Below are positions 5,324-5,913 of a DNA stretch of 5,913 nucleotides, one piece after another. The first letter of the stretch is position 1. Each line of letters starts with the position of its first letter. Both the position numbers and the translations under genes were made by a program. Origin of the DNA: Pseudomonadota bacterium. Its GTDB lineage: Bacteria > Myxococcota > Polyangia > Polyangiales > Polyangiaceae. The notes below the pieces were generated by a model, which searched no databases, had not been told where the DNA came from, and saw only the letters and a list, made by a program, of their open reading frames with translations. Location: positions 1 to 5,913 of the forward strand of contig JAEZYO010000936.1 in NCBI GenBank assembly GCA_023419055.1, in the 5' to 3' direction.

Positions 5324-5913
5324 GTGGCGGACTCCGTCCGATTCACGCTGGAGCGCCCCGAGCCGAGCTCGCCCCGGCGGCTCGCGGCGTTGCTGCTGGC
5401 TCTGGTCGGGGCCTCCGCGGCGGCGGCCGTCGCGTTCAACGGAAACGTGGTGCTCGCGGCGCTCCCCATCCTCGGGTTCTTGCTGCTCTACACGCTGTTC
5501 AAGCTGCCGCTCCGCGCGCCGCTGATGGTGATGACCTTCATCGGCCTGACCTTCGAGAACCCGGGCGACGTGCCGGCGGTGGATCTCTGGCGCTCGCCCC
5601 TCTATCCGCTCGGCAAGCTCCTGCTCTCGCAGCTCAAACACAGCCTCGGGGTCGGGGCGCTCGTCATGACCGGGTTCGACCTCTTGCTGTTTCTGCTCGC
5701 TTGCATCTACGTCTACCGGCGTTCGGTCGGCTCTACCATCGACGTCGGCGGCAGGGTGCCGCTCCCGAAGCCGCTCACCGCGGCTGCGTTCGTGATGGTG
5801 CTCGCGGCGTTCGCCTTCTGGGGCTGGGGGCTCGTGCGCGGCGGATCCTCGCGCTTCGCCCTGTGGCAGGTGCACCACGTCGTCTACCTGCCGATCATGT
5901 TCTTGTTCATGGC
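5324..5913 (+). CDS. O-antigen ligase/Wzy-like polymerase, N-terminal part (gene runs off the right edge)
   Basis: The frame stays open from the start to the window's end, giving 196 complete residues, strongly hydrophobic and rich in G/C-ending codons. After a short soluble N-terminus come helices at about 20-38 and 42-60, possibly 64-76, then 112-132, 151-171 and from about 185 onward. A conserved-looking hydrophilic loop, ENPGDVPAVDLWRSPLYP (78-95), lies between them. The segment VRGGSSRFALWQVHHVVYLP (171-190) resembles the region of O-antigen ligase-family proteins where a loop leads into the next helix. Its place directly after a co-polymerase supports a polymerase (Wzy) joining repeat units at the periplasmic face; a WaaL-type ligase is the alternative. 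The diagnostic large periplasmic loop is beyond the edge. GTG 5324 is preferred for its GAGG at 6 nt; GTG 5312 is in frame, would overlap the preceding stop as GTGA and add four residues. Confidence 0.7.
   Translation, partial: MADSVRFTLERPEPSSPRRLAALLLALVGASAAAAVAFNGNVVLAALPILGFLLLYTLFKLPLRAPLMVMTFIGLTFENPGDVPAVDLWRSPLYPLGKLLLSQLKHSLGVGALVMTGFDLLLFLLACIYVYRRSVGSTIDVGGRVPLPKPLTAAAFVMVLAAFAFWGWGLVRGGSSRFALWQVHHVVYLPIMFLFM

Noticed and set aside
5096..5878. 260-codon minus-strand open frame
   Set aside because: It is His/Glu/Arg-rich antisense sequence crossing the end of the co-polymerase and the ligase/polymerase, both of which have convincing membrane helices on the plus strand.

Overview
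The window is very GC-rich, and its real reading frames end most codons in G or C. It carries a Wzx/Wzy-type (flippase/polymerase) polysaccharide export locus. The gene types, base composition and small adjoining membrane gene suggest a large-genome deltaproteobacterium, most plausibly a myxobacterium of the Polyangiales/Sorangiineae kind. That placement is inference; no marker gene here proves it.

The layout is two divergent gene groups either side of a 121-bp intergenic gap (3425-3545). Leftward (minus strand), in transcription order, are a membrane acyltransferase (3424-2159), a 14-helix-type Wzx flippase (2162-636) and the N-terminal 213 residues of a Wzz-like polysaccharide co-polymerase (639 to beyond base 1). 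Both junctions are 4-bp ATGA stop/start overlaps with a good Shine-Dalgarno, so these three genes form one tightly coupled operon. Rightward (plus strand) are a 57-residue two-helix membrane protein (3546-3719), a full-length 522-residue Wzz/GNVR co-polymerase without a kinase domain (3747-5315), and the start of a polytopic protein that looks like an O-antigen ligase/Wzy polymerase (5324 to beyond the end).

Together the genes cover the membrane half of polysaccharide production. Lipid-linked repeat units are made elsewhere, decorated with acyl groups by the acyltransferase, flipped by Wzx, polymerised by the ligase/polymerase protein, and length-controlled or coupled to export by the two co-polymerases. 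Glycosyltransferases, the initiating phosphoglycosyltransferase, the outer-membrane channel and any tyrosine kinase are not in the window.

The least ordinary points are two different co-polymerases around one flippase, the unnamed 57-residue membrane protein, and a sigma-54-like element overlapping a perfect palindrome in the divergent control region. I see no RNA genes, mobile elements, CRISPR arrays or convincing terminators. No entirely new system is evident; this is a recognisable export locus with some unexplained parts.
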